Positions 6,629-16,300 of a stretch of 46,987 nt of DNA are shown here, piece by piece. The stretch spans positions 1 through 46,987 of IMG/VR virus record IMGVR_UViG_3300017788_000041. One strand, given 5' to 3'. Every line of letters begins with the position of its first letter. The stretch's first letter is position 1. The position numbers and the translations under genes were made by a program. Below the pieces are notes generated by a model. That model did no database searches, was not told the DNA's origin, and worked only from the letters and a program-made list of their open reading frames with translations. Source of the stretch: a virus.

Positions 6629-7659
6629 TTCTCGCTAGAAAAATATTTTTCAAATCTTTTTATTTTGATCTTGTTCGATCTAACATAATCGACCACATCA
6701 TTTAAATCCCATTTGTCTCTGTCCGGTAAGTTGTTTTCGTCTAAAAATTTCTTCCACAGGAAAACACTCTCTCCCCTACATATCTTCTTTCTTAACTCTT
6801 CCTTTCCTGGATCGTCCCCATCATAGAACCATCTCTTATTAGTTATGTCAAAGGGAAATGGATTATTGATCGAGCATAGTGCAACAGCATTTGGAAAAAG
6901 AAATGAATCAAAAGGTCCCTCAAAAATGGTAACCGGTTGATCCAGATCCACAGTGGAAAATCCAAAAACTAAGGAGATAGGGTCCAGCTCTTCTGCTTTT
7001 TGAAGAAGGTCTATATCTTTGCTCCCCAAAAGGTTTTTATGAATACCGCTAAGCTTATAAGTATAATACTTATTTACAGCATTCTTGTTCATATTTCTCA
7101 GCTGCAATCCTAATATGAACTTTCCATCAGAAGTTAAATTAAGTATGTGTATAGAACGTTTTACGGGGTCATACAAGTACTTTTCGTCAACAGTCTGATT
7201 TCTCTTCGCTAAATATTCTTGCACCGGCCTAGGGACTTCTATGAGCTTTAATTTAGCTTTATAATCCTCCCTTGAAACCAGCACATCCCTATAGTTTTCC
7301 AAGATGAATACATCGACACTGGCAGAAACTCTTCTAGATGTTTTCTTCAGATTTATGGTATTCTTAGCCTCCTCAATTTGCTCGTGGGTTAATTCCCGAG
7401 CAAGCTCATGATCAAAAAGAAAACCAATTAAATCTCTGAATTTACCACATCCACCATTATAACACTTAAAAGAGAGGCTATCTACGTATAGATTGCCCCT
7501 CTTTTTTCTTGGGTCATTTGAGTCTCCGCAGTAGGGACAGGAAAAGTTTAATCTATTATGTGAAGTATAGATTTTTTGCTTCTGGGGATTTCCTGGAAAG
7601 GCAACCTCCAAAGCTTTGGATACAAGATCCTTGACCTTTTCTAAACCTAATTTTTGCAT
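6607..7659 (-). CDS. 61: DNA primase, T4 gp61 / DnaG type
   Basis: 350 residues against 342 for T4 gp61. An N-terminal zinc ribbon has Cys41, Cys44, Cys66 and Cys71 (CPYCGDS ... CYNGGC). The catalytic TOPRIM region has the conserved glutamate in FEGPFDS (Glu247) and the acidic loop YDGDDPG at 279-285. The order and spacing match gp61, including the FEGPFDS segment that parallels LEGPIDS in T4. The enzyme makes short RNA primers for lagging-strand synthesis, normally together with the gp41 helicase, which is not in this window. It follows the gp32 gene by 18 bases and overlaps the next small gene by 22 bases. Confidence 0.92.
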   Translation of the reverse strand: MQKLGLEKVKDLVSKALEVAFPGNPQKQKIYTSHNRLNFSCPYCGDSNDPRKKRGNLYVDSLSFKCYNGGCGKFRDLIGFLFDHELARELTHEQIEEAKNTINLKKTSRRVSASVDVFILENYRDVLVSREDYKAKLKLIEVPRPVQEYLAKRNQTVDEKYLYDPVKRSIHILNLTSDGKFILGLQLRNMNKNAVNKYYTYKLSGIHKNLLGSKDIDLLQKAEELDPISLVFGFSTVDLDQPVTIFEGPFDSFLFPNAVALCSINNPFPFDITNKRWFYDGDDPGKEELRKKICRGESVFLWKKFLDENNLPDRDKWDLNDVVDYVRSNKIKIKRFEKYFSSEKWDMILI

Positions 7660-7677
7660 AAGATCTCATAAATGTTA

Positions 7678-8658
7678 TTAGAGATCGTTATACAAATCAT
7701 CCAAGCTACCAGAAGAGGTAGAAGATTTTTTAGCAGATGCTGCGGGTTGCACAGTTTCAGCTTCTTCTAGATTTTCTGGATCAGAGAAGAAATCTGCTTC
7801 AGCAGACCTTTTTGTCTCCTTTTTCGTGGGATTTGGATTAGAGCTTGATGCTGATGGTTTTGAATCTGGTGATCCTGAAAAGATCTCAGATAACATTCTT
7901 CCATCAGGAATGGTGTTGCGAATAATAGAGTTGATTTTTTCTCTATCTTCGTCGGACCATTCTTTGTAATCATATTTTTCAACTAGATCTTGAGGACCTG
8001 CTTTTAAATATTCAACAATTCTTTTTTGGTCTGCTTCGGTTTTTTCAACTGCAGATCCACTAATTAAGATCGGTCCCTTTTCTCCTACGAATTGACAAAG
8101 ATCGTAGTTATTCCAATCTCCTACCTTTCTAACATGAATACCGAAGTTTTTGCCTTCGAATAGATCAAAAGGATTACAAGGAGATCCGTATTCTGGCTTG
8201 ATTTGTTGTTCAATTAAATCATTTACCTTCTTACCAAATTTGAACACCATAACTTTACCTTCTAATTCAGGATGATTAGGATCTTTCACAACTTGAATGA
8301 GTGAATAATAATCTTCCTTACGAGAAAATGATTTAGCAAGCTCCTGGTCTTTAGCAGAGGGAGAGTTCTTTAACTTCCAGAAGATATCTTTTAGAATTGA
8401 TTTCTTACCCACTGTTGATGGACAATCAGCAACAAAGTTACTGTTATCTAAGGGGTCTTTTAACCACACATAATATTTGTGGATTTTAGATTTTTTGGGA
8501 TTTGCGACGTTCGGGAGAAATCTAATAAGAGATTTGTAAACTCCGTCTTTTCCGAGTTCCGGATAAGGCTTGTAAATGTTAGCGTCGCCGCCTTGACTTT
8601 GGGGTTCTGGCTTCAGAAAGTCCTCATTGTCCAAACTAAAAATGTCAAAATTTTCCAT
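7678..8658 (-). CDS. 32: Single-stranded DNA-binding protein, T4 gp32 type
   Basis: 326 residues against 301 for T4 gp32. Matching segments include IRFLPN (45-50), QVVKDPNHPELEGKV (about 122-136, T4 VVKDPAAPENEGKV), FGKKV, and the acidic tail ending SLDDLYNDL, which matches T4 TDLDDLLNDL and in T4 recruits replication proteins. A Ser/Pro/Lys-rich linker precedes the tail. Two T4 features are missing. The zinc site (H-C-C-C) has only one Cys in the right region (Cys79), and the N-terminus is acidic (MENFDIFSLDNEDF) instead of the basic LAST motif used for cooperative binding. The gene follows a 59-base leader with direct repeats and precedes the primase gene. Confidence 0.92.
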   Translation of the reverse strand: MENFDIFSLDNEDFLKPEPQSQGGDANIYKPYPELGKDGVYKSLIRFLPNVANPKKSKIHKYYVWLKDPLDNSNFVADCPSTVGKKSILKDIFWKLKNSPSAKDQELAKSFSRKEDYYSLIQVVKDPNHPELEGKVMVFKFGKKVNDLIEQQIKPEYGSPCNPFDLFEGKNFGIHVRKVGDWNNYDLCQFVGEKGPILISGSAVEKTEADQKRIVEYLKAGPQDLVEKYDYKEWSDEDREKINSIIRNTIPDGRMLSEIFSGSPDSKPSASSSNPNPTKKETKRSAEADFFSDPENLEEAETVQPAASAKKSSTSSGSLDDLYNDL

Positions 8659-8717
8659 GTTTTTTCTAGATTTTTTTAAATTAACTAAAATTGATTCCTA
8701 AGTTATACCTAAGTGTC
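8659..8717 (-). promoter_or_regulatory. gp32 leader with 7-bp direct repeat and unstructured A-rich stretch
   Basis: This 59-base gap is one of the longest in the DNA module. The plus strand has CCTAAGT at 8697-8703 and again at 8708-8714, an 11-base period (about one DNA turn). Closer to the start codon the minus strand is A-rich and free of obvious hairpins. T4 gp32 binds an unstructured leader of its own mRNA to repress translation; this leader could serve that role, and the repeats could be an operator. No experiment or alignment supports it yet. Confidence 0.35.
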
Positions 8718-9386
8718 TCAAAAAGTTTCCCCTAAAATTTGTTTTCCATATAAACTAATCCAAGTGGCATCTATCAAATCAGAACAGGGGGTCTCCACTT
8801 CCTTGTTCTTCTTAATCCAGATATCCTTGTTTTGTTTCAATGGAGAAACAAGAGGACTTAGGAGATTATCCTCACTGTATTTATCTATGAGAGCTAAATA
8901 AAGTTCATCCTTCTTTGAATTACCCTTGAGGGCAAATTTTTTAATTGCGGTAGGGGAATAAACATATAGATTTTTATATCCTACTAGCTCAGCTATTCTT
9001 TCTCTTACTAAAGCAGTGCACATGGAAATATCAATCAAGGAATTTCCAGAGCTTCCGAAGGAAATACCCTCCATGAAAACCACTGTTTCATCAGTTATGA
9101 ATGGAACAAGGGTCATCATAAAATTATCGGCTATGATGGAAAAGTTCTCCAGCTTAGTTCTTTCTATTTCCCAATATTCACCTTCAACCTTTCTTTTTTC
9201 TTTCACAGTGAGGGTAAAATTTGGATCTTCCCCAAATATTTTAAATGGTGATCCTTCTTTTACAAGCATATTATCAACCTTTTTAGTTGTTCTGTGGCAA
9301 GATCCCCAATTTGCCCCATGTTCACTAAGTGAGCACCAAGCGGGGGAGTTTAAAGAAAAATCCACCCCAATAATGTTTTTAACCAA
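8718..9386 (-). CDS. RuvC-like RNase H-fold nuclease (putative Holliday junction resolvase)
   Basis: 222 residues. The first strand NIIGVDFSLNSPAW carries Asp9. The second acidic residue is Glu106 in VVFMEGISFG, and the C-terminal pair is Asp203/Asp206 in CSDLIDATWIS. PTAIKKFALKGNSKKDE at 145-161 fits the RuvC pattern of a basic segment before the last helix. RuvC enzymes cut four-way junctions; in T4 this task belongs to the unrelated gp49, so this may be its replacement. The start is TTG at 9386: in-frame stops lie just upstream, and no later start would keep the first strand. It overlaps the end of the preceding tube-fold gene by eight bases, joining the tail block and the DNA block. Confidence 0.8.
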   Translation of the reverse strand: MVKNIIGVDFSLNSPAWCSLSEHGANWGSCHRTTKKVDNMLVKEGSPFKIFGEDPNFTLTVKEKRKVEGEYWEIERTKLENFSIIADNFMMTLVPFITDETVVFMEGISFGSSGNSLIDISMCTALVRERIAELVGYKNLYVYSPTAIKKFALKGNSKKDELYLALIDKYSEDNLLSPLVSPLKQNKDIWIKKNKEVETPCSDLIDATWISLYGKQILGETF

Positions 9387-9930
9387 TTTCTAATTTTATA
9401 TCGACGTAGTTACATCTAAAGCCCACACTAAATGTGGAGAACTGAGGGGTCGTGCTAGAATAGTTCAGTTGTACCTCGGATAACGATGTATATATCGGCT
9501 GCTGGAATTTCACAGTGGACATAATAATGCCTTCGTGATCCAATAAATGAAGTGTTAGATCTGGAAGATATTCATTCTCATTCTGAAAATCTAAAAAATT
9601 AACTATGCTTTCATACATAATCCAATAGTTAATGAATCCCTCTCCTAGTTTGAAAGTAACATTAAAATCCCTTCTCACTAAGTTCTGTATGGTAGTTGCA
9701 CTCTTATAATTCTGTCTGTATCCTCCAGGTCTTGTTTGCTCCACATTATCTATAGTTTGAAACGTCGGAAAGGATACCTGCTGAATAGTTGAATTCATAA
9801 AATCCTTAAGAGTGTCATAAGGAATGGGCATTCTCTTAACATAAGCCAAATACTTTTCTTCCAACTGTTGAGAGTAGAATCCCTTTGGAAAGTTAAATAT
9901 AAAAGCATTCTGCCTTGAATTTAATAACAT
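9379..9930 (-). CDS. Tail-tube-fold structural protein (gp19/gp54-like)
   Basis: 183 residues. The C-terminal third (YTSLSEVQLNYSSTTPQF then FSTFSVGFRCNYVDIKLE) lines up with the end of T4 tail-tube protein gp19 (VGELQLDWDSNN, IQTFEVTLALDYWE). The central DFNVTFKLGEGFINYWIMYE matches the gp19 strand and loop pattern followed by the helix with W/Y residues. The extra N-terminal part (PYDTLKDFMNSTIQQVSFPTF) is where tube proteins have their first strands. It could be the tube itself or the tube-initiator/baseplate protein gp54, which shares the fold. Sitting between a large structural gene and the nuclease gene slightly favours a baseplate-associated form. No sheath gene is present in this window to decide. 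Confidence 0.55.
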   Translation of the reverse strand: MLLNSRQNAFIFNFPKGFYSQQLEEKYLAYVKRMPIPYDTLKDFMNSTIQQVSFPTFQTIDNVEQTRPGGYRQNYKSATTIQNLVRRDFNVTFKLGEGFINYWIMYESIVNFLDFQNENEYLPDLTLHLLDHEGIIMSTVKFQQPIYTSLSEVQLNYSSTTPQFSTFSVGFRCNYVDIKLEIG

Positions 9931-9946
9931 AAGTTTCTAAAATAAA

Positions 9947-12259
9947 TTATAAATAGAACTGTTGTCCCATATCATTACTAGGATTTAATCCTCTTTCTTC
10001 ATAATCAATAAATCTACTTCCACCGCCCCCACCAACTGGATATCTGATTGATTCATAAGGTTGGTAAATCTCCCCAAGATAGGAAGAATATTGATTAAAT
10101 ACCGAACTTCTTATTCCATTCACATCAGGATGGACTAATCTAACTGCATTCAAGAAGAATTTATTATTCATTCCTTCAAACAGATCATTTCCTGGCCTTC
10201 CTGGTATTGTATAGTAGTCAGCAATCTCTTGAACACTCTTACCTGAAGTTTCGTCCATACTAATTAAATTAGCTAAAGTGTCTATGTTATATCTAACCGG
10301 TTGCTTAGGTTTAATAACAGGCTCTTGAACTAATACAGGTTGAATTACAGGTTCAACATTTAGCACCACCTGATCTTTTTCTAGATCAAAGTAATCTTTA
10401 GGCTGTTGCGGAATGATATCAACTACTGGTTCTTGGGTTGGAACAGAAGGAGCTATTTCAACAACTGCAGGTGCCGGAGCAGGTGTGGCAGTTGTGGTTA
10501 CCGCAGGTTTTTGATCTCTCTCCGAAGGTAATATCCATGTTCCGTGATAAATCGATGTTTCTATCCCATTGTTTGTTTTAGAAACAATATGAAAATCTCT
10601 AGAACTAAATGCAGATATTTTTTTAGATTCTGCTTCTACTAATTTAAATACTAATTCTCCTTTACTTGGATTTTGAAAAGTACTGTCAGTCATACTTGAT
10701 ATCTTAACAGTCTTATTATCACCCCCCTCGAACACAAGATAAAAATCTGAATTAGATCCTAGATCTAAAACTGTGTTTTCTTTTCCTTCGTTTTTAACAA
10801 AAATTCTAAATTTATAATAGTTATCATAAGGGTTAACTACTATTTTAGATTTTCCTTGCCCATAAGCAATTGTTGCGTCCGTTGTTGAAGATTGAGTTAA
10901 TCCTCCAAGATTATCGATTGTTAAATCTTCTTGGGAAACGTTTATAGATTCTCTTTCAAAGAATGCAGGAACATATTTTGTAATAACCCTGTCAATGGGA
11001 TTTACGTTTAGAGTGTATGCTTTTGATACTACAGGTTCGGTTACTTTATTATAAACCTTTTGAGGATATGGTTGATGAAGAAGGTTTATTTTCTTGATGG
11101 AAGGACCGTATTTATCAACTTCAGTACTTGTCACTGAAGCTATTCTCATAATCGAAACGTTATTGAATTTGTTTACCAACCTCATAGTGTAAATAATACT
11201 AAAGCTGGTCGCTCTAGGATTCACAATGACTGGCCTATAAATGTAAGGAGAATTGAAATCTTTATCTTGAAGAAGTTGTAATTTCTGAGTTGATATTTGT
11301 CTTTGACCAACCTGTTCCTTTACCTCTAAGTCATGTATAATATAATAAATATTTCCAAGGGAACTTTCAGTGTATATAAAATCCTCGATGAAATTTTCTT
11401 TCCATGTTGGGTAGTACTTAAAATAATCAAAATCACTATCCTCTACGATATTGGCGGATAAATCCCCATATTCATCAAAAGGAGTAACTGTTGCAATACT
11501 ATTTAAAGCTGTATAGAAATAATAAAACCCGTTTAATTCTTGGGTGCTTTCTATCTCATACAGACTAACAGTAAAAGACTGATTTCTGATAAATCCTTTA
11601 CCATCAGAGCTAATTTTAGCTGCAACAGTTCCACTCTCCAAGCCAGTTCCTGCTTGAGTATCATATTCGTATGTTATACTTGAATAAGAAGGAATTTTAA
11701 CCTCTATGTAGTTATCATAAATTCCAGCATTAAAGTATATTGGATTTGGGTTGGGTGTTGTTATGTTCAGATCCCCAGTTTCATAAGTTACCTGTGATAC
11801 CGTACATTTCTTACCATTTCTCTCTTGAAACTGAACTTGCATGATTACACCATCAGCTAATCCAAAATCAAATCCACTTAAAAAGTGGTATCTAATAGTA
11901 TCATAATAGACATTTAAATTAGTGTCAAAAGAGACTGAAAGATTGGATGTGTCTGTTAGCTTGTCATCATAATCTAGATATTGAACTAATCTGTCAATGT
12001 CAAGTTTAACAAAGGTGTTCTGTGATATTTGCACAGAACTTCTATCTCTAACATTACCTGTGGTTTGGGTGTCTTCGTTTCGGTTTGTTATTTGAACGGC
12101 ATTATTAAAGTAGCCGTTTACTATTTTTTCAAATCCAACAACGGAGGATCCAAAAATAACCGGGTGATACTCAGGATTGGGCTGAACACCGTATCTATAC
12201 TCCATAAGTAAGTATGGAGAAAGACTGAAAAATTTGCTAGTATAATTAAAACTTGACAT
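9947..12259 (-). CDS. Large virion structural protein, probably baseplate/tail
   Basis: 770 residues, no confidently recognised domain. The first 570 residues are beta-rich with many Tyr/Asn/Ser, as typical for tail proteins. A Pro/Ala/Val-rich linker (TATPAPAPAVVEIAPSVP) lies near residues 585-640. The C-terminal 110 residues form a separate unit with helices (LANLISMDETSGKSVQEIADYY) and a run of five glycines near the end. Placement between the tube-fold gene and the fibre block and a 47-base leader with the GATATATAA motif suggest a late, well-expressed virion component. The linker may tether a flexible C-terminal domain. No enzymatic motif was found. Confidence 0.6.
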   Translation of the reverse strand: MSSFNYTSKFFSLSPYLLMEYRYGVQPNPEYHPVIFGSSVVGFEKIVNGYFNNAVQITNRNEDTQTTGNVRDRSSVQISQNTFVKLDIDRLVQYLDYDDKLTDTSNLSVSFDTNLNVYYDTIRYHFLSGFDFGLADGVIMQVQFQERNGKKCTVSQVTYETGDLNITTPNPNPIYFNAGIYDNYIEVKIPSYSSITYEYDTQAGTGLESGTVAAKISSDGKGFIRNQSFTVSLYEIESTQELNGFYYFYTALNSIATVTPFDEYGDLSANIVEDSDFDYFKYYPTWKENFIEDFIYTESSLGNIYYIIHDLEVKEQVGQRQISTQKLQLLQDKDFNSPYIYRPVIVNPRATSFSIIYTMRLVNKFNNVSIMRIASVTSTEVDKYGPSIKKINLLHQPYPQKVYNKVTEPVVSKAYTLNVNPIDRVITKYVPAFFERESINVSQEDLTIDNLGGLTQSSTTDATIAYGQGKSKIVVNPYDNYYKFRIFVKNEGKENTVLDLGSNSDFYLVFEGGDNKTVKISSMTDSTFQNPSKGELVFKLVEAESKKISAFSSRDFHIVSKTNNGIETSIYHGTWILPSERDQKPAVTTTATPAPAPAVVEIAPSVPTQEPVVDIIPQQPKDYFDLEKDQVVLNVEPVIQPVLVQEPVIKPKQPVRYNIDTLANLISMDETSGKSVQEIADYYTIPGRPGNDLFEGMNNKFFLNAVRLVHPDVNGIRSSVFNQYSSYLGEIYQPYESIRYPVGGGGGSRFIDYEERGLNPSNDMGQQFYL

Positions 12260-12265
12260 ATCCTC

Positions 12266-12274
12266 TTATATATC
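12266..12274 (-). promoter_or_regulatory. GATATATAA motif six bases upstream of the 770-residue gene
   Basis: The minus strand reads CTTGATATATAAGAGGATATG (start codon last). The motif is shared with the leaders at 1042, 4411 and 16524. Here GAGG between motif and ATG could act as a Shine-Dalgarno sequence. TAAACTTG just upstream resembles the Bacteroidetes -7 box with one mismatch. Confidence 0.4.
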
Positions 12275-12306
12275 AAGTTTATTACTGTGTGATAATATCG
12301 GGATCA

Positions 12307-13074
12307 TTATTTAACAGCGATCAATCCCACTGTTAGTCCTACCGCCACCCCGACTGCAGTTCCTTTAATCTTATTCCAAAACGCTTTTTTCTTAGCGGTT
12401 TTTAGATCTTTTTTAAGCAGATCTGTTACTTGTTGCTGTAGTTCGAATTGTTTAGATCTTGCTACGATGGCAGAATCTGCACTTACTAATGCAGATTTTG
12501 AAAAATTCAAAGAGGTTTGTAGAGTATTTACTTGGGTTGTTAATGAATTAGTTAAATCCCCAGCAGTCTTTAATTCACCAACTAAATGATCTTTTTCTAC
12601 TAATTCTACAACTATCGCATTACCCACGTTTTTATCTAATTCTAATCCTATGTCAGATTTTGGAACCTCTGCATATCTTTTTATGAAAAACGTGTCAATC
12701 ACGTCTTTAGGCAGATTCTGTAAAGCTGCCAAAGCTGCTTCTTTGTCCTTTTTTTCTTTTGCAGCCTTTGCTCTAAACTTATCAGCTTCTTCACCAGCTT
12801 GCTCTGCTAAATTCTCATAAACCTCTGAAGAGTCTCTGAACCTTTCCTTCTCTTCAACTGCTGCTTCAAATTTTTCTTGAACTTCATTAATTTCCGTTTC
12901 TAAAGCTTTAATTTCTTTTTTGTGATAGCTGTTGTTGAATGTTCCATATATTAAGAATGCCAGAATTATTAATCCTGCTCCTATGAGTAGTTTCTTATTG
13001 TTATTCTTAAAATTTTTGACAGTTTCAACCTTTTTCTCGATTTCTTGCTGTACCTCTTCTTTTACTTTTTTCAT
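12307..13074 (-). CDS. Membrane-anchored coiled-coil protein of unknown function
   Basis: 255 residues. After a charged N-terminus (residues 1-28, Lys/Glu-rich) comes one clear membrane segment at 29-46 (LLIGAGLIILAFLIYGTF). A long Glu/Lys/Ala-rich coiled coil follows at about 52-115, then a second helical region (about 160-225) with heptads, and a Gly/Val-rich hydrophobic C-terminus (GTAVGVAVGLTVGLIAVK). This layout suits a protein bridging from the inner membrane into the periplasm and is shared by inner-membrane spanins (Rz type). The missing partner and unusual length keep this as a suggestion. It overlaps neither neighbour; the start follows the stop of the 93-residue gene by two bases. 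A virion protein involved in DNA entry is an alternative. Confidence 0.55.
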   Translation of the reverse strand: MKKVKEEVQQEIEKKVETVKNFKNNNKKLLIGAGLIILAFLIYGTFNNSYHKKEIKALETEINEVQEKFEAAVEEKERFRDSSEVYENLAEQAGEEADKFRAKAAKEKKDKEAALAALQNLPKDVIDTFFIKRYAEVPKSDIGLELDKNVGNAIVVELVEKDHLVGELKTAGDLTNSLTTQVNTLQTSLNFSKSALVSADSAIVARSKQFELQQQVTDLLKKDLKTAKKKAFWNKIKGTAVGVAVGLTVGLIAVK

Positions 13075-13076
13075 TG

Positions 13077-13358
13077 CTATCTTTTATATTCGAACGTTTT
13101 AATGTCTATTTTTCCAGGTCCATATTTTTTTTCTAGCTCAGAGTACATATCTTTTTCTCTTTTTCTTTGCGAATTTAAAGATTCCACACACTTCTTAATT
13201 TTAATTCCTAGATAAGAGATTCTCTCCTCGCTTTTCTCTGATCCACATTCGCTCATGATGTTTAGTTCTTTCTCGTAAAATGCAAGTTCTTCGTGAATGG
13301 ATCTATAATTATTCATCATAGATTTTATTTCCCCGATTTCTTTAGAATTCATTTTCAT
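13077..13358 (-). CDS. Small coiled-coil protein, unidentified
   Basis: 93 residues from the ATG at 13358. A TTG at 13364 and a second ATG at 13352 are alternative starts, and the first ATG is preferred. The protein is highly charged and almost wholly helical, with heptad-like spacing of hydrophobic residues (EIGEIKSMMNNYRSIHEELAFYEKEL is split across residues 7-32). It contains a single Cys-containing turn (SECGSEKSEE). It lies between the collar-fibre gene and the membrane coiled-coil gene, with gaps of only a few bases on both sides. A partner or chaperone of one of these is possible (fibre chaperones are often short coiled coils), but this is context only. Confidence 0.55.
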   Translation of the reverse strand: MKMNSKEIGEIKSMMNNYRSIHEELAFYEKELNIMSECGSEKSEERISYLGIKIKKCVESLNSQRKREKDMYSELEKKYGPGKIDIKTFEYKR

Positions 13359-13366
13359 AGTCAAAA

Positions 13367-16300
13367 TTATGCACAGCTTACAGATCCAAATCCAGAAGCT
13401 ATACTAAAGGTTCCGTATAGTAAAACTGTGTAATTACCTGGTTCTAACCAAATTGTATTATCAGTAGTGGTAGGTCCAAGAGAATAAGCTCCTACTGTAT
13501 TAGGAATTGGTGTAGGTCCTGAGGGATCAACATTTGTAACCTCTATATAAACATCGGATTCTCCAGCATAATTAATTCCTCCGTATGCGGTTACCCTCAA
13601 GTAAGCTCCAGGAGAATTTATAGCAAATGCAGAAGTAATTGGACCGGGCGATGCTTGATTAATTGTAGTTGTTCCGCTTATGAATGAACAAATAGGAGCA
13701 GGAGTCGGTGCCGGCGTCGGTGTTGGGGTCGGTGTTGGGGTCGGTGTTGGAGTCGGCGTCGGTGTTGGAGTCGGTGTTGGAGTCGGTGTTGGGGTCGGCG
13801 TCGGACTAGGAGGAGGAGCTGCAGTATACTTAGTTGAACTAGTTGTAAAGTATCTAAAGCTACCATGTATGTAAGAAGTAGATCCGCCAGGAATTGAGCT
13901 AATTCCTAAATTACCTCCATTACTATAAACATAAAATCTGGAATCTGAACTTTCACTTATAAATGCTCCCCCCAGTTCTTGTATAGCCGAAGTAGATCCT
14001 GCATAAATAATATAGTTCATTGCCATATTAATAGGACGTGTTTCTGTTCCCCCAGTTGATCCTATACCATTATCAAAAACATTCGCCTGATTATTAGAAG
14101 AAACCGCATCGGATCCTCCACTAGATAAAGAAGATCCCCTATCTAACGTACCGACTAATCTACGGTTTGTTTCTAATGCGTGGGTGTGGGATTTAAATTC
14201 ATCGTCTTGTGTTACCCCGAGACTTAAAGCATTTCCTCCTGTACCTCTAATAAATTTACCGCTTAAATCTGGAACATTAAATGTCGTAGTGAGATCTCCA
14301 GATCCGTATGTAGTTCCAAGAACTGAAAATAGAGCGGAGTATGTATTTCTTGAAACTGCCTGTCCGTTACATTGTAGCCATCCAGTAGGTATAGTTGAAG
14401 AAGGCCAGGACATAATAGTACCTGCCGGGGTTGATCCAATCCCAGAAAAGCCAATCCCTTTTAGACTATTAATTGGCATGGCAGGAGCTAGATAATCAGA
14501 AACAGATGTTGCTAATCTCACGTTACTAAAATCTGCAGAATAAGGAAATCCTGAGATGTACATATAACCATCACTAGCAGTTGCAGGGGCAGACAATGTC
14601 GAAGCAAGAGAATCGATTTTAATTACAAAATCTATATTAACAGCATCTCCTATACGAGTATATTTGGACTTAACTATTTTATATTTAGTTGAATTCCATC
14701 CTGCCTGAGATACTCTTGGATTTAGAGCCAATGTCCCAGACCAATCCCCCTCTTCGTAATAATCCAAATTATTAGGGCTTGCTTCAAGAGGAATTGTCGT
14801 TTCATTGAAGGGAAGTCCTTTCGTTAAATATCCATCACTATCGAATCCAAAAAAGTAAGCACCAGTTGCGTTTTGTGCATATGTTTTCAATTGAAGGATA
14901 TCTCCTCCAACTATTCCATTATTAGTGTCAGCAACAACTAAAGCAGCATCAACAGATTCGCTATCAGAAATTCCTATAGCAACACCTGTCTTATTAGTCT
15001 TGTTGGACTGGCTTGGATGCAGGTAAATATTTCCTCCTTTAGATCCCGCTCCTGCTGAAACAGGTCCAGGATGTATCACAACATTACCACCAGTGCTTCC
15101 TGCTGCCCCTAATCCTCCATACAAGTAAAGATTACCACCAGGAGCTGCGGTACCGGATCCGGATTTGACAGTTAAATTGGCTCCAGATTCTCCAGATGCA
15201 GAATCCTGCATGTAAACTAAAGCGTCTCTGGTTGAACCCGTAAAAACACCAAATCTAAATTGAAGATTACCGTCTTTATCTAATCTAAGTCTATTAACAT
15301 TATTTCCTGAAGTATTACTTACTGAAAAATCAATTCTCGTTTCTGTTGTGGCAGATCCGTCGAGTGCAAAAGAAAGACCTGCAATTCCAACACTATCTGC
15401 TGCTTTTTCTGCCATCAATCCCCCAAATACACTACCAACTGCAGTGTTTCCGCTTTTGAAAATAATGTTTCTTCCATTAGTTGTCCCGGAGTTGGAAAGA
15501 ACAATTCCTTTATTTCCCTGGGTTGTGATAGCATCGCCAACTATAAAGTTACCAACGCTGTTTGTATAATCTGGAGAATATCTAATTTCTGTTCCGTCTG
15601 CAAAGTATGTTCCAATCCCGCTATTTACAAATGCTCCTGAAGATCTTCTTAGTCTTATTGATCCTCCCGTAGCATTTATCCAGTTAGCTCCTGTAATATT
15701 TACTCTTGAGGCCTGAACTTCAAAACTATTTGAAGCAGCCAGGAATGCCACATTACCGCCTGGGCTAAAAAATTCAAGATCATAGTCGGTGCTAGCAGAA
15801 CCTGGATTTTTCCACCTAAATCTTGGATTCTTGCTTTGGCTAAATCCAGCACTTGTTTTATTTGCTTCGTCTTGATTTGCTCTACCGAACGATATCAATG
15901 AAGCTATATTTGAACTAGGATCCGTTGCTATTTTGAGTTTAGATCTTTCCCCATTTAATCCATATTTATTAAGTTCAGTGTACTGGTAGCTAGGATCTGC
16001 TCCCGTAGCACCCCTGTCACTTAATAATAAACCATATTTGTGGCTAAAGTTAGTATCGTGTATTAATACTCTATCCTCCGTTAAATTGGTGTTGTCTACC
16101 GGAACGAACGCTGATGTATTGGAGAAAAATACTCCAGAATATTGCCAGCTTAAAGTTCCGCTTCCTGGGGATGTCTCATCGTAAACATATATTCCATAAG
16201 GATTGGTATCGGTACTGTCAGAAAGCCAATAGTCACCCAATTCAGGTTCTCCCCAAGGTGTATTATAAAGATTGCCGGTAGATGGGGCAGTTTGCTGAAC

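Noticed and set aside
12275-12306. Possible terminator hairpin (ATAAT...ATTAT arms) before the 770-residue gene
   Set aside because: The arms pair over only about five A/T bases with mismatches next to the loop and no U-tract, too weak to call.
13077-13364. TTG at 13364 as start of the small coiled-coil gene
   Set aside because: An ATG two codons later (13358) is the more usual start and keeps all of the helical region.
13704-13805. Tandem repeat considered as CRISPR-like
   Set aside because: Units are contiguous hexamers without spacers and are in frame with a fibre linker.
13680-13874. Plus-strand frame encoding alternating Gly-Val repeats
   Set aside because: It is the complement of the Pro-Thr hexamer repeat in the fibre gene, not an independent elastin-like gene.
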